Source: Lachnospiraceae bacterium
GTDB taxonomy: Bacteria > Bacillota > Clostridia > Lachnospirales > Lachnospiraceae
Assembly (NCBI GenBank): GCA_024692955.1
Contig: JAILLW010000001.1
Span: 1-63,080, forward strand
Direction: 5' to 3'
Length of the DNA: 63,080 bases
Shown piece by piece: positions 26,041 to 35,246 of the stretch. Both the position numbers and the translations under genes were made by a program. The number at the start of each line of letters is the position of its first letter. Within the stretch, counting starts at the first letter, position 1. The notes under the pieces were generated by a model. The model searched no databases and was not told the DNA's origin. It saw only the letters and a program-made list of their open reading frames with translations.

Positions 26041-27285
26041 TTAAAACCCTTCGGGTTCGTCGATCTCGATATAACCGGTCTCATATTTCCCGTTTCCGCC
26101 GCTGATGTTAAAGCCAAGGCTTAGATAATGCCTCGGAAAGGGCGCAAGATAGCATCTGATCGCGGGAGAAGCGCCTTCCGTGATCTCAGCATAATAAACG
26201 CATCTTAACTGCGTCGCGGCATCCTCCGTCCACCATGATGAAACATAATCCTCTTCAACTTCTTCCGTCCTCGTAAACCCGGCTTCTTTTATGGAGAACG
26301 TGATCCTGTTGCCTTCGGGTTTTTCGTATTCGATCTCAAAGCCCTTTGCCCCGTTCTCCCCCTTTGCAAGAGGAAGCTGTGCCTCGGCATATTTCCCGGA
26401 AGCGGGGTCTTTTTCGAAGAGCCACATATCACCGTAAGAATACGGATCCGTGCCGGTATCATAGGTAAGGGTCACCAGAATCTCATTGATACCGTCTCCG
26501 TTCAGATCTCCGCCCTGAATGTGCGGAAATCCCGTCTCCCATCCCTCCGGAACAGTGAGCCGGTCCCCGTTTCCGAATTCGACGGTGTAAACGGCCGTCT
26601 GCCGGTCCCCGTCCCAGCTACGGTTAACCCGGTCCGTTTTTCCGTCCGAATCATAATCGCAGTCCCGAAACTCCTTTTTCCATACATATTCCCTGCACTC
26701 ATCCACATAGCCTTCATATTCCCAGATGGCAAAAAAGGAAAGATCCTCCTCATCCTCCTCCGATTCCGGGCCGGCTCCTTCCCCGCTTGTCCCGGTTGCG
26801 TCTTCGCGGGTGGTGCCGCTGGCATATGCACTCCATTCGCTGTATATTCTGTCTTCGCCTTCTCCGCTGAAGGCTCTGACCTTTATCCGGAAATCAAATT
26901 CGTCCTGCGCGCCGGTCTCATAGGAGTTTTCGGCGGTCTCGCTGTATGCCGGCTCCCGGAAAGAATCCTCTTTGATGTATTTGTTTTCTTCACATACTTC
27001 ATAGCCATCTGCGCCTTCCACCGCGTCCCATGTAAAGCGGACGATCACCGAGTCTTCTCCCGGTTCGGTGATACCGTCTTTTACGGCCGGCGTTTCCGGC
27101 GCTTTTGCCGGAGCCTCTTCTGCTGTTGCTTCCGAAGAGTCCTCAGACACTTCTTCCGAAACGGAAGGTTCCGTCCCCGGTTCTTTAACCGCATCATCCA
27201 TCGTCCCTTCGACTCTGCTCGAGCCGCAGGCGGATGTAAGAAGCATAAGTGTGAGGATCAGTACCGTCAGTTTTGTTTTTTTCAT
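26041..27285 (-). CDS. FN3-like lipoprotein with Asp-rich calcium-type loops
   Basis: 414 residues. Signal peptide MKKTKLTVLILTLMLLTSAC with lipobox TSAC, so membrane-anchored outside the cell. A Glu/Ala/Pro/Ser-rich spacer reaches about residue 75. Then a fibronectin-III-like domain (VIVRFTWDAVEGADGYEVCE ... RIKVRAFSGEG ... YSEWSAYASGTTRE). The C-terminal half has EF-hand-like loops DYDSDGKTD and DLNGDGINE typical of VCBS/FG-GAP-type beta-propeller segments, and GDMWLFEKD. No enzyme motif. SD AAAGGAG. 41 bases downstream of the charged-protein pair. Confidence 0.8.
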   Translation of the reverse strand: MKKTKLTVLILTLMLLTSACGSSRVEGTMDDAVKEPGTEPSVSEEVSEDSSEATAEEAPAKAPETPAVKDGITEPGEDSVIVRFTWDAVEGADGYEVCEENKYIKEDSFREPAYSETAENSYETGAQDEFDFRIKVRAFSGEGEDRIYSEWSAYASGTTREDATGTSGEGAGPESEEDEEDLSFFAIWEYEGYVDECREYVWKKEFRDCDYDSDGKTDRVNRSWDGDRQTAVYTVEFGNGDRLTVPEGWETGFPHIQGGDLNGDGINEILVTLTYDTGTDPYSYGDMWLFEKDPASGKYAEAQLPLAKGENGAKGFEIEYEKPEGNRITFSIKEAGFTRTEEVEEDYVSSWWTEDAATQLRCVYYAEITEGASPAIRCYLAPFPRHYLSLGFNISGGNGKYETGYIEIDEPEGF

Positions 27286-27326
27286 AATTTCTCCTTTACT
27301 GTGATCGCATTCTGTTCAGCCCGGGA

Positions 27327-28781
27327 TCATCTTGCATTTTCCCGCATTGTCCTGTAGAGTGCAAGTTCCAGTTCCTTTTCCTTCTTCCACTTTTCCCTTT
27401 GCCTCTTTATTTCGGCAAGTTCGTCGGGGCCCGCAAAGTATTTCAGAAAGTAATCGGTCTCACTGTCTTCAATCTCGTCGCGAAGAGGATCGTTCAGTAC
27501 TTCATAGCCCTCGAGATCCTTCGATCTTTCCTTCAGTTCCCGGAACTTCAGAACCGCGCTCTCAAGGTCGGTATAATGATCGCCCTCCACAATGAACGGG
27601 ATATCGAATTTTCTTCTCCCGGTATACTCCAGCCACAGCCACGACCTGTCCGCTTCCTCATACGCGTACAGGTCTTTCTTCTTTTCCACATATTTCTCGA
27701 AATTCCAGACTTCGGTCAGAAACTGTCTGCGCAGCTTTTTTCTTTCCGCTTCGTTCGAAGGATCCGCTCCCTCCCTCTTCAGGTACTTTTTGAATTTTTC
27801 CTCGAAGTCTTTTTTCTCCTCCGCCTCCGGTTCCTTCTCCCGGTCCCGGGCGCCTATGGAATACTCCCCGAAGTTTTCGTTCGTCGCGCTGTCATCATCA
27901 AAGCGGATGCAGCAATAGTAGCAGTTCTGCTCATAAGCTTCCGAAGGATCGGGTTCGAGCAGGGACCTCCCTATGATATAGATCCCGAGTCCGCTCTCCG
28001 GATCGATGATCACCGGAATGAACGGAAAGCCTGTCATTTTGTCAGGGTCCGCTTCCGTCTCTTCTTCGATCTCAATATCATTCAAAAGGCCAAACAGCTC
28101 TTCGCATTCTTCTTTAAACCTGTCGCTTAAAAGTCTGTCTCTGACCGGCAGGCATCCCGGGGCCGGATCTTTTTCCGGATCGGCCGGCGAGTCCTTAGCC
28201 ATCTTGAACTTCACGAATTCGAAGTACATATCCAGAGATTCGTCGCTCCGGCTCCTTTCCTTATTCCGCGCACGGGGCGTATCCGTATCCGTCATCTTCC
28301 GGTTAAAGCCGATATTATAGAAATAATTCCGGACATCCTCCTGCATCAGCCGGTCGGCAAGATAGTCGCATAATCTCCCGGCAAACAAAGGATCTCCCCC
28401 TTCTGCCCGGTCGAGCATGCCGAGAAACCGTTCCTTCAGTTCGGGCTGTCTCCCTCCTGCATTCTTATCCTCCTCATTGAGGAGACGTATCATATCTTCC
28501 CTGGGAATCTCGACGGAGGATGCGATCTTTTTTATCACACTGCGGTACTCCTCCTCTTCGATCCGGCATTCCGCAAAGCTTTCGCGGCAGCTTTTCAGAA
28601 GCACATAGGGATCCTTCCGGTCATTTTCCCTGATCCGTTCATATTCGTCCGGATCGGCTTTCCTGTCCTTAAGAGACTGTTTATACCGGTAGATGAAGGC
28701 ATTTTTCCGGTCCTCCGGCCGTCTTTCATCATAATCTCTTTTCATTTCGAGATAGAAATCCGCTTTACTGCCGTAATCCAT
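27327..28781 (-). CDS. very charged cytoplasmic protein, unknown (pair member B)
   Basis: 484 residues with no signal peptide or membrane segment and very high Glu, Asp, Lys and Arg content. Predicted mostly helical, with coiled-coil-like stretches near 30-130 and at the end (IKRQREKWKKEKELELALYR). A less charged middle section (TGFPFIPVIIDPESGLGIYI, then a Cys-rich NCYYCCIRF) may be a folded domain. I recognise no family. It overlaps the upstream gene by 17 bases, so the two are co-expressed and probably work together. Not predicted to be secreted, unlike the lipoprotein downstream. Confidence 0.75.
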   Translation of the reverse strand: MDYGSKADFYLEMKRDYDERRPEDRKNAFIYRYKQSLKDRKADPDEYERIRENDRKDPYVLLKSCRESFAECRIEEEEYRSVIKKIASSVEIPREDMIRLLNEEDKNAGGRQPELKERFLGMLDRAEGGDPLFAGRLCDYLADRLMQEDVRNYFYNIGFNRKMTDTDTPRARNKERSRSDESLDMYFEFVKFKMAKDSPADPEKDPAPGCLPVRDRLLSDRFKEECEELFGLLNDIEIEEETEADPDKMTGFPFIPVIIDPESGLGIYIIGRSLLEPDPSEAYEQNCYYCCIRFDDDSATNENFGEYSIGARDREKEPEAEEKKDFEEKFKKYLKREGADPSNEAERKKLRRQFLTEVWNFEKYVEKKKDLYAYEEADRSWLWLEYTGRRKFDIPFIVEGDHYTDLESAVLKFRELKERSKDLEGYEVLNDPLRDEIEDSETDYFLKYFAGPDELAEIKRQREKWKKEKELELALYRTMRENAR

Positions 28782-29880
28782 TTTTCCTCCTGATCCGCGA
28801 AAGAGATGTGTTCAGTTTTGTCTCCAGTTCCTCAAGGAGGTCCATCTCGCTGAGAGTCGCGTCATCGCTTGAAAAGACCGACATTTTGTTCTCATAAAGA
28901 AAGCCGTAGATGATGTTTTCGATCCTTTCCGCAAAGGAACGGCGGTCCGTCTCGAAGAACAGTTTCCGGTAATCCGTATACCTCTTTACAAAAGTCTCCC
29001 TGTCTTCAAATTCTTCCCGGTATCTTTCCCACCGCGGTTCCCTGGTCCTGTTCAGCCCGTCAACATACCGCCGCATATCTTCATATTCCGCCCATTCCTT
29101 CTCTTCTTCTTCCAGTTCCTCCTCGGACATTTCCTCATAGCGGGTCCTGTCAAGGTAATCATACATATCCTTATAGCCCTGCTTTTTCAAAGCCCTTTCG
29201 CATTCGGCATAGCTGTCGTATCCCATCTCCTTTGCGAACGTTTCCTTCATTTCGGCTTCTCTTTTTTCGAGAGCGGCGAACTCATCCTCAAGATCCTCTT
29301 CGCGTTCGCGGAACCGGTCCCCTTTCAGATATCGTTCAAACCCTTCTTCATCAAAGTCTCTGATCGCCTCTTCACCCGGATTTCTGAAATCCTTCCCGGT
29401 CACCATAAAAAAGCAAAGGTCCATCGTGATAAAATAACTGAAAGCCGGCGTCTCCTCCTGCAGGCTGTCCCTGATGAAACACATATACTCATGATCGATC
29501 AGTTTTTCCTTTGAGTCGATCCACCGGTCGTTCTGTACAAGCTCCGCTTTTTCGATAATGTCCTGGAAGGTTTCGCAGGAGCGGAATTCTTCATAAACGC
29601 TCCCGTAGGGACCTCCGTACCGTTCGATCCGGTCATTCGAGAAGCAGCGGAAAGTGCAGTAGAAAAAAGAAGTGAGAAAAGCCTTTTCCTTCCGGTCCGT
29701 ACTTTCCGCGAAGGAAAGCAGCTTTTTGATGAACGCGTCAGCCTTTTTCGTGGAGAATCTCCCCTCCCTGTCCGTGATGAACGGCTGTATGGAAAGATTT
29801 GTCCCACGCGCAGCAAAGACCAGTTTCCTGATCTTTGCTTCCGTTTCTCTTCGATTGTATTCCGCCGCCTGTCGGTCCAT
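28765..29880 (-). CDS. very charged cytoplasmic protein, unknown (pair member A)
   Basis: 371 residues from the ATG at 29880 (MDRQAAEYNRRE), which has better spacing from GGAG than the ATG two codons upstream. No signal or membrane segment. The N-terminal third is more globular (IRKLVFAARGTNLSIQPFI, KAFLTSFFYCTFRCFS); the remainder is acidic and helical (EEMSEEELEEEEKEWAEYED). No recognisable motif. Shares charge, size and composition with the overlapping downstream gene but no clear repeat of its sequence. Base composition matches the neighbours, so there is no strong sign of recent transfer. Confidence 0.75.
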   Translation of the reverse strand: MDRQAAEYNRRETEAKIRKLVFAARGTNLSIQPFITDREGRFSTKKADAFIKKLLSFAESTDRKEKAFLTSFFYCTFRCFSNDRIERYGGPYGSVYEEFRSCETFQDIIEKAELVQNDRWIDSKEKLIDHEYMCFIRDSLQEETPAFSYFITMDLCFFMVTGKDFRNPGEEAIRDFDEEGFERYLKGDRFREREEDLEDEFAALEKREAEMKETFAKEMGYDSYAECERALKKQGYKDMYDYLDRTRYEEMSEEELEEEEKEWAEYEDMRRYVDGLNRTREPRWERYREEFEDRETFVKRYTDYRKLFFETDRRSFAERIENIIYGFLYENKMSVFSSDDATLSEMDLLEELETKLNTSLSRIRRKNGLRQ

Positions 29881-29950
29881 AATCATTCTCTCCGGAAGGG
29901 AGTATTTCTGTTCCGGGTTCTATTATACATCTTCCGCCGGGATTTGCGAA

Positions 29951-30016
29951 ATGAGCCACTAACCCCGTCCCCAGGGCTCAAAAAAATGAGCCACTAACCC
30001 CGTCCCCGAGGCTCAT
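29951..30016 (-). repeat. two REP-like 35-bp repeats acting as terminator
   Basis: Two copies at a period of 35 bases (29951 and 29986), sharing ATGAGCCACTAACCCCGTCC and the flanking CC. Each is bracketed by ATGAGCC and GGCTCA, so each forms a hairpin. On the minus strand the first hairpin ends in TTTTTTT, giving an intrinsic terminator for the ABC operon. The TGA stop of the permease lies inside the first TGAGCC. The sequence resembles short dispersed GGGGACGG-type elements of Clostridia; no transposase is nearby. Confidence 0.8.
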
Positions 30017-32592
30017 ATTGCATCTTCCTTGAGGGCCTCGATGATGTTGTCGTCCCTGATCCTGTTGACGGAAAGAAGCATACTGATGCCGAGGATCGCG
30101 AATACTGCCATAATAACCGCGCCATACATCACCGGATCCGGGTCGAAGGTAAAAAGCTCCGAATCGAAAGCGCTGTACATCAGGTAGCTCAAAAGGAGCG
30201 ATACGGGGAGTCCCAGCACAAGAGCCCTTACCCCGTAAAGCAGTGTCTCGAGCCGGATCATCTTCCGGAAGCCGCCGTTTTCAAGCCCCACCGACTTGTA
30301 CATCGCGAATTCCTTTCTTCGAAGAAGCACTCCCGTCGAGATCGTATTTATGATATTCGCCACGGCGATGAGTGTAAGAAGGACCGTAAAGCCGTACATG
30401 GCCGTCTTCAGTGTAAGAGTGATCGTATCCATAACCTGAATGGAATCCGCAAGATCGCTGCAGCTGTAATGATGATATCCCTCCGCCTGAAAGAGCTCCA
30501 TGATCCTGTCATGCACTTCCGTATGCCTTGATGTCTCGACTCCCAGATCCGTCGTCAGTTTCTCTTCCGGAAGAACCTCTTTTGCTTTTTCATAATACAT
30601 GGACATCGGAACGAATACGGCCACGCTTTCCTTTAGTGAAAGACCATAACTCTTCTCCTCCATATCATATTTCACGAAATCGGCTACTTCCACGGAAGGA
30701 GGGTTTCCTTTTTCCTGATCGTAATGGAGAGCCTGTCCGAGTATCATTCCGTTGAACACTTCGCTCGGTTTTTTCTCACGGAAGTAGTCATTAAGAAGAA
30801 CTCCCTTAAGAGTATCTCCGTAATACTTTTCTTTGGACAGCCCGTTAGATGCAAGGATCCTGTCAAACCAGGCGTCATCCACGATGAGAAGAGACATGGT
30901 GCTTATATCCGCATCCCGGAAAGCAGGAGTCCGGAATGCCGGATCCGCGATATCGCCGTTTGCGAGTTCATTATGACCGTCCGGTCTCTGTCTGAAAAGA
31001 TACTGGATCGTACACGCGCTGTATACGCTGTCCACACCGTCCATTTCGCTTATGGCCTGCCGCAATTTATCGCTTTCGGAAAGGGAACAGGATGCCACGA
31101 TCTGATAAGGGATCTCAATTTCATAACGGTTGGCCCTGGATACGGAGTTGCAGAAAAAATTGATCGTCAGGAACAGAATGACCGAGATCGCGATGGATGT
31201 AGTGATAACGGTCCCCTTTGTTCCGTTTCGCTTGATATTCTTATATGCAAGCTCTCCCTCGTATCCGAACAGCTTTCTTATCAGCGGGTTTACACGGAGT
31301 CTCTTCGCCCTTACCTTTATGGTATCCGTTTGCCTGATCGCGTCCACCGGCATGATCCTCGCGGCTTTTATCGCCGGAACAAAAGCGGCGAAGAGGACGG
31401 TGAGGATCCCGAACAGCACGATCATAAGGAGAACGACCGGGGAACATTCGATCGGGATGCTTCCGCTCATTCCCTCGGCACCGGCAAGGATATTTGCCGC
31501 AAGGATCCTTCTTCCGAGGAACACAAGAGTGATCTTTGTTCCGATATATCCCATAAGGAGTCCCACAGGGATCCCGATCATTCCAAGTATCATCGCTTCA
31601 TAATAGATCGAGAACCTTTTCTGCCGGGCCGTTGCTCCGACACTTGAGAGCATACCGAGATACCTCAATCTTTCGGTAAGAGACATCTCAATGGAATTGA
31701 AGATCAGGACCACCGAAGTTATGATCACGATGATGAGGGCAACTGCCATCAATACAAAGAATGACCGGTATGCTCCCGCGCTTTCCTCGAAAGCGAAAAG
31801 GCTCAGCATATATTCCGTATTCCATCCATACTTTTCGATCCCGTGCGAGGATGCGATCTCCTTTATCTGCCGGATCGCGGTATGATCAGCCCTCTTCACT
31901 CTGATGAACACAAGCGCTTTATCTTTTTGAGGATAATACCCTTCATCCAGACCGCGAAGGATATCCCAGTCTTTGCTCGCCCTGTTTCCGTGCAAAATGG
32001 CGGTCACGGTACAGGTCTCCCCGGACAAAGCGCAGAATTTCTCATCCGACCGGTAGTTGCCTCCGAGATAGGTAAATCCTTCCAGGCTGTCATCTATATA
32101 GCGGTACCCTTCCTCAAAGGTAAGAGTGTCGCCGGGTTTCAGGTTTTCCAGACCGTTTTCTTTAAGAAACTTCTCTTCCACGGCGATCTCGGAGGAATTC
32201 TCCGGAAGCCTTCCGTCATATTCGGACACGATCTTCATGGAAAGATATTCCTTATCTCCATGATCGATGTTCCCGACCCGGAACCTTTCTTCCTTATTGC
32301 TCCCTAACCGTACCCCCGTCCGGGTCTCTTCCTGCTCGCAAAGCCCCGCGCAGGCGATGGAAGGATCCTCCTTCAGAGAAAGAAACTGCTCTTTTGAAAC
32401 CTCTCTGAACTCCGCATGGACGTCTCCTGATGCCTGGATCGTGATATAACCGAAAAACCGGAAGAAGGAAAAAACACCGAGCAGGATCGCGCTGATGAGG
32501 GCAGTTGACGCCGCGATACCGAGTATTGTCACCACGGATCGTTTTCTGTTCGAAAGAAGATGTTTTAAGGTAAGCCTCGATACGATGTTCAT
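30013..32592 (-). CDS. FtsX-family ABC transporter permease (double FtsX domain)
   Basis: 859 residues. N-terminal helix (SVVTILGIAASTALISAIL), a large outside domain (about 45-270), a three-helix FtsX block (FFVLMAVALIIVIITSVVLI ... IMLGM-type segments), a short linker, then a second helix (GTVITTSIAISVILFLTINF), outside domain and C-terminal FtsX block (FTVLLTLIAVANIINTIS, EFAMYKSVGLENGGF, ending IIEALKEDAI). This double-FtsX layout fits MacB/LolC-like mechanotransmission or lipid/peptide export systems. Overlaps the ATPase gene by 4 bases (ATGA). Next to a kinase-regulator pair, suggesting an antimicrobial-peptide resistance or sensing module. Confidence 0.9.
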   Translation of the reverse strand: MNIVSRLTLKHLLSNRKRSVVTILGIAASTALISAILLGVFSFFRFFGYITIQASGDVHAEFREVSKEQFLSLKEDPSIACAGLCEQEETRTGVRLGSNKEERFRVGNIDHGDKEYLSMKIVSEYDGRLPENSSEIAVEEKFLKENGLENLKPGDTLTFEEGYRYIDDSLEGFTYLGGNYRSDEKFCALSGETCTVTAILHGNRASKDWDILRGLDEGYYPQKDKALVFIRVKRADHTAIRQIKEIASSHGIEKYGWNTEYMLSLFAFEESAGAYRSFFVLMAVALIIVIITSVVLIFNSIEMSLTERLRYLGMLSSVGATARQKRFSIYYEAMILGMIGIPVGLLMGYIGTKITLVFLGRRILAANILAGAEGMSGSIPIECSPVVLLMIVLFGILTVLFAAFVPAIKAARIMPVDAIRQTDTIKVRAKRLRVNPLIRKLFGYEGELAYKNIKRNGTKGTVITTSIAISVILFLTINFFCNSVSRANRYEIEIPYQIVASCSLSESDKLRQAISEMDGVDSVYSACTIQYLFRQRPDGHNELANGDIADPAFRTPAFRDADISTMSLLIVDDAWFDRILASNGLSKEKYYGDTLKGVLLNDYFREKKPSEVFNGMILGQALHYDQEKGNPPSVEVADFVKYDMEEKSYGLSLKESVAVFVPMSMYYEKAKEVLPEEKLTTDLGVETSRHTEVHDRIMELFQAEGYHHYSCSDLADSIQVMDTITLTLKTAMYGFTVLLTLIAVANIINTISTGVLLRRKEFAMYKSVGLENGGFRKMIRLETLLYGVRALVLGLPVSLLLSYLMYSAFDSELFTFDPDPVMYGAVIMAVFAILGISMLLSVNRIRDDNIIEALKEDAI

Positions 32593-33284
32593 ACCGCCTC
32601 ACCTCCCCTCTTCCCGGAATCCCTTGTGATCCTTCCGTCTTCGATCGTGATGATCCTGTCCGCGGAAAGCGCGATCTTCTCATCATGGGTGATGATGATG
32701 ACCGTCTGATTGTTTTCCTTATTGAATTTGCGTAAAAGGGTAAGAATCTCCCTGGTGTTGGAAGAATCCAGATTTCCGGTGGGTTCATCCGCAAGAAGAA
32801 GTGCCGGATGGTTCATCAGCGCCCGTCCGATGGACACTCTTTGCTGCTGCCCGCCTGACAGCTGATTCGGAAGATGAAGCAGCCTGTCTTTGAGGCCGAG
32901 CTTCTCCACCAGATCCGCAAGAAGCTTTTTGTCCGGCTTCTTCCCGTCAAGCAGGATCGGCAGTGTCATGTTTTCTTCTACGTTCAGGATCGGGATCAGG
33001 TTGTAAAACTGATAGATCAGCCCGATATTCCTTCTCCGGAATATCGCAAGCTTCGTTTCGTCAAGCTTCCCGATATCCGTTCCCGCAATCCTGACCTCCC
33101 CGGAGGTCGGTACATCCACCCCGCCGAGGATATGGAGCAGCGTGGATTTTCCGGATCCGGAAGGTCCGACGATGGCCACGAATTCTCCCTGTTCCACATC
33201 AAAGGAAACATCCCTTAACGCGTCAACTCTTGTTTCTTCCGTCCCGTAAACCTTGCAGAGGTTTCTGATCTCCAAAATGTTCAT
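32589..33284 (-). CDS. ABC transporter ATP-binding protein (MacB/LolD/BceA type)
   Basis: 231 residues. Walker A VGPSGSGKSTLLHILGG, Q-loop region YQFYNLIPILNVEEN, signature LSGGQQQRVSIGRAL, Walker B LLLADEPTGNLDS, H-loop IIITHDEKIA. Drives the coupled FtsX permease. Preceded by operator-like repeats at 33378-33413, and located just downstream of the kinase gene. Confidence 0.95.
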   Translation of the reverse strand: MNILEIRNLCKVYGTEETRVDALRDVSFDVEQGEFVAIVGPSGSGKSTLLHILGGVDVPTSGEVRIAGTDIGKLDETKLAIFRRRNIGLIYQFYNLIPILNVEENMTLPILLDGKKPDKKLLADLVEKLGLKDRLLHLPNQLSGGQQQRVSIGRALMNHPALLLADEPTGNLDSSNTREILTLLRKFNKENNQTVIIITHDEKIALSADRIITIEDGRITRDSGKRGGEAV

Positions 33285-33377
33285 TCTAAATTCCGTCCTT
33301 TCCGGAGCATCGTCCGCCCGGATCCTTAACCGGATCGGTCCGTATGTTCCTTTATCGAAAAGGATAGTATGATCACA

Positions 33378-33413
33378 TTACAATCCGGTGACTCTTTTAT
33401 TACAGTTTTGTCA
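33378..33413. promoter_or_regulatory. paired operator-like sites before the ABC transporter
   Basis: TTACA-atcc-GGTGA (33378-33391) and TTACA-gttt-TGTCA (33400-33413), 22 bases apart, or about two helical turns. Firmicutes BceR-type regulators bind a TNACA-N4-TGTAA pattern; the second copy differs from it at one position. Likely bound by the response regulator encoded upstream. Confidence 0.5.
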
Positions 33414-33426
33414 TAATGGGCTTAAC

Positions 33427-34425
33427 TCAGATGATCGTCTTGTAAATACGCACGGAAAACACGGTGCCTGCTCCCTCTTTGCTTTCAACGGATATGGTTC
33501 CGCGCTGGCTTTCGATAATGGTCTTTGCAAGGGCAAGTCCGATCCCGACACTGTCCTTTCCCGCGTTTTTCCCCTTATAGAAACGTTCGAAAATGTGAGG
33601 AAGATCTTCCTGGGCGATCCCGCACCCGGTATCTTTGATCAGGATCTCCGTATAGAGGTTTGTATCATTGGCGGATATGCTCAGCTGCCCTCCGTCGTCC
33701 ATATGCTCTATGCAGTTCTTCACGATGTTCTGAAGGGCCTCCACCGTCCAGTTTCCGTCACATCTTATCACGGTCCCGGATACCGGTTTCCTGAGTGAGA
33801 TGTTCTTAAGCTCCATCTGTACTTCAAAAGGCCTCATCACCTCTTTTATCAGCGTATCCGTGCCGATCTCTTCGGGATTCATCACAATCGTCCCGGCATC
33901 GATCTTCGAAAGTTTAAGAAGTGTCTGTATAAGCCAGTTCATCCGGTCGAACTGATCCGACTGTGTCTTCAGGAATTCGGCACGCTTTCCCTTATCCTCT
34001 TCCGTTTTCAGGAGATCATTCATAACGATCATGGAAGTGAGCGGTGTTTTCAGCTGGTGGCTGATATCCGCGATGGCATTGGAAAGCGCCGCTTTATCTC
34101 CTGCCAGGATCTCTTTCTGATACTGCAGCGTGGATGTGGCTTTATAGATATTGGTCTTCAGAATGGACAGCTCCCCCTCCTCCTGATCGATGATATCCGG
34201 AGCCTCCTCCCCGGCGAGGACTTTGGAAAGATAGGAATTCAGCGCTTCGATGTCCCCGTATCTTCGTTTTGTAAGTCCTGCGAACAATGCCGTCAGCAGT
34301 GTTCCGAGAAGAAGTATGAGAAGGCATGCGGGTACGCCGCCAAATACGTATCCGCATACGGAAGCAGCCGCCGTAAGAACAGCCGCCGCAATGATATAGT
34401 ATCTGAATTCTTTGTTTTTCAGCAT
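33427..34425 (-). CDS. intramembrane-sensing histidine kinase
   Basis: 332 residues. Two membrane helices (about 10-29 and 33-50) joined by almost no outside loop, the layout of BceS/VanS-like intramembrane sensors that depend on a partner ABC transporter for signal input. Phosphoacceptor His123 in DISHQLKTPLTSM; ATPase N-box IVKNCIEH, G1 DTGCGI and GIGLALAKTI. Follows the response regulator by 30 bases. Confidence 0.93.
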   Translation of the reverse strand: MLKNKEFRYYIIAAAVLTAAASVCGYVFGGVPACLLILLLGTLLTALFAGLTKRRYGDIEALNSYLSKVLAGEEAPDIIDQEEGELSILKTNIYKATSTLQYQKEILAGDKAALSNAIADISHQLKTPLTSMIVMNDLLKTEEDKGKRAEFLKTQSDQFDRMNWLIQTLLKLSKIDAGTIVMNPEEIGTDTLIKEVMRPFEVQMELKNISLRKPVSGTVIRCDGNWTVEALQNIVKNCIEHMDDGGQLSISANDTNLYTEILIKDTGCGIAQEDLPHIFERFYKGKNAGKDSVGIGLALAKTIIESQRGTISVESKEGAGTVFSVRIYKTII

Positions 34426-34455
34426 ATTCCGTTCCTGCTCCCGTCGGGATCCGGG

Positions 34456-35160
34456 TCACTTTTCGACAATATATCCCAGTCCCCGCACCGTCTTTATGAT
34501 CTTCGGATCCGCCGGATCCTTTTCGATCTTGTCTCTCAGTCTCTTGATATAAACGGTAAGGGTATTGTCGTTTACAAAGTCACCGTTTACGTCCCACATT
34601 TCTTCGAGAAGCCGGCTCCTTGACATCACGAATCCGCGGTTGTTGCAAAAGGCAAGCAGCAGACGGTATTCCAGCGCAGTGAGTTCAACCGTTTCCTCGA
34701 TCCCGTCTTCCGGGATCAGTGTCACCCTTGCTTCGTTGGTATAGATCCTGAGATTCCGGATCTCAAGGGCTCCCGCTTCTCCCGGCCGGTCCTGTTCTTT
34801 TCCCCGGCTGCTCCTTCTTAAGACCGTCCGGATCCTCGCCATCAGCTCATTGATCCGGAAAGGTTTGCAGATGTAATCGTCCGCTCCCATCTCAAGGCCC
34901 ATGACCACGTTCACCTCCGCGTCGCTGGCCGTCAGAAAGATCACCGGGATATCTTCCTTTTCCTTTATCAGCCGGCATACGTCATAGCCGTTTCCGTCCG
35001 GAAGGTTGATATCCAGGATGCAAAGTTCAAAGCCTCCGTCCGCCAGAACTTTCATCGCTTCCGCCTTCGACTTCGCAATGCTCACTTCATAGCCCTCTTT
35101 TTCAAGAGAATATTTCAGCCCCATTCCGATCGCATCATCGTCTTCCAGTAAAAATATCAT
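34456..35160 (-). CDS. OmpR-family response regulator
   Basis: 234 residues. Receiver domain with acidic pocket LEDDD, phosphoacceptor Asp50 (ILDINLPDGNGYD) and Lys in YICKPF; C-terminal winged helix (TALEYRLLLAFCNNRGFVMS, TVYIKRLRDKIEKD, IKTVRGLGYIVEK). Expected to bind the paired sites before the ABC operon. SD AAGGGAGG, and its own promoter at 35218-35246. Confidence 0.95.
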   Translation of the reverse strand: MIFLLEDDDAIGMGLKYSLEKEGYEVSIAKSKAEAMKVLADGGFELCILDINLPDGNGYDVCRLIKEKEDIPVIFLTASDAEVNVVMGLEMGADDYICKPFRINELMARIRTVLRRSSRGKEQDRPGEAGALEIRNLRIYTNEARVTLIPEDGIEETVELTALEYRLLLAFCNNRGFVMSRSRLLEEMWDVNGDFVNDNTLTVYIKRLRDKIEKDPADPKIIKTVRGLGYIVEK

Positions 35161-35217
35161 GATAAGCCTCCCTTTTATCCCGGCTTCGTCTTTCCGGTCC
35201 GGCCGTTTTTATCTTCT

Positions 35218-35246
35218 AACATATAGCCGGGAAATGCAAGGGTCAA
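35218..35246 (-). promoter_or_regulatory. sigma-A promoter of the two-component operon
   Basis: Minus strand TTGACC (35246-35241), 17-base spacer, TATGTT (35223-35218). The -35 overlaps the stop codon of the upstream ArsA gene, so the two units are packed back to back. Confidence 0.7.
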
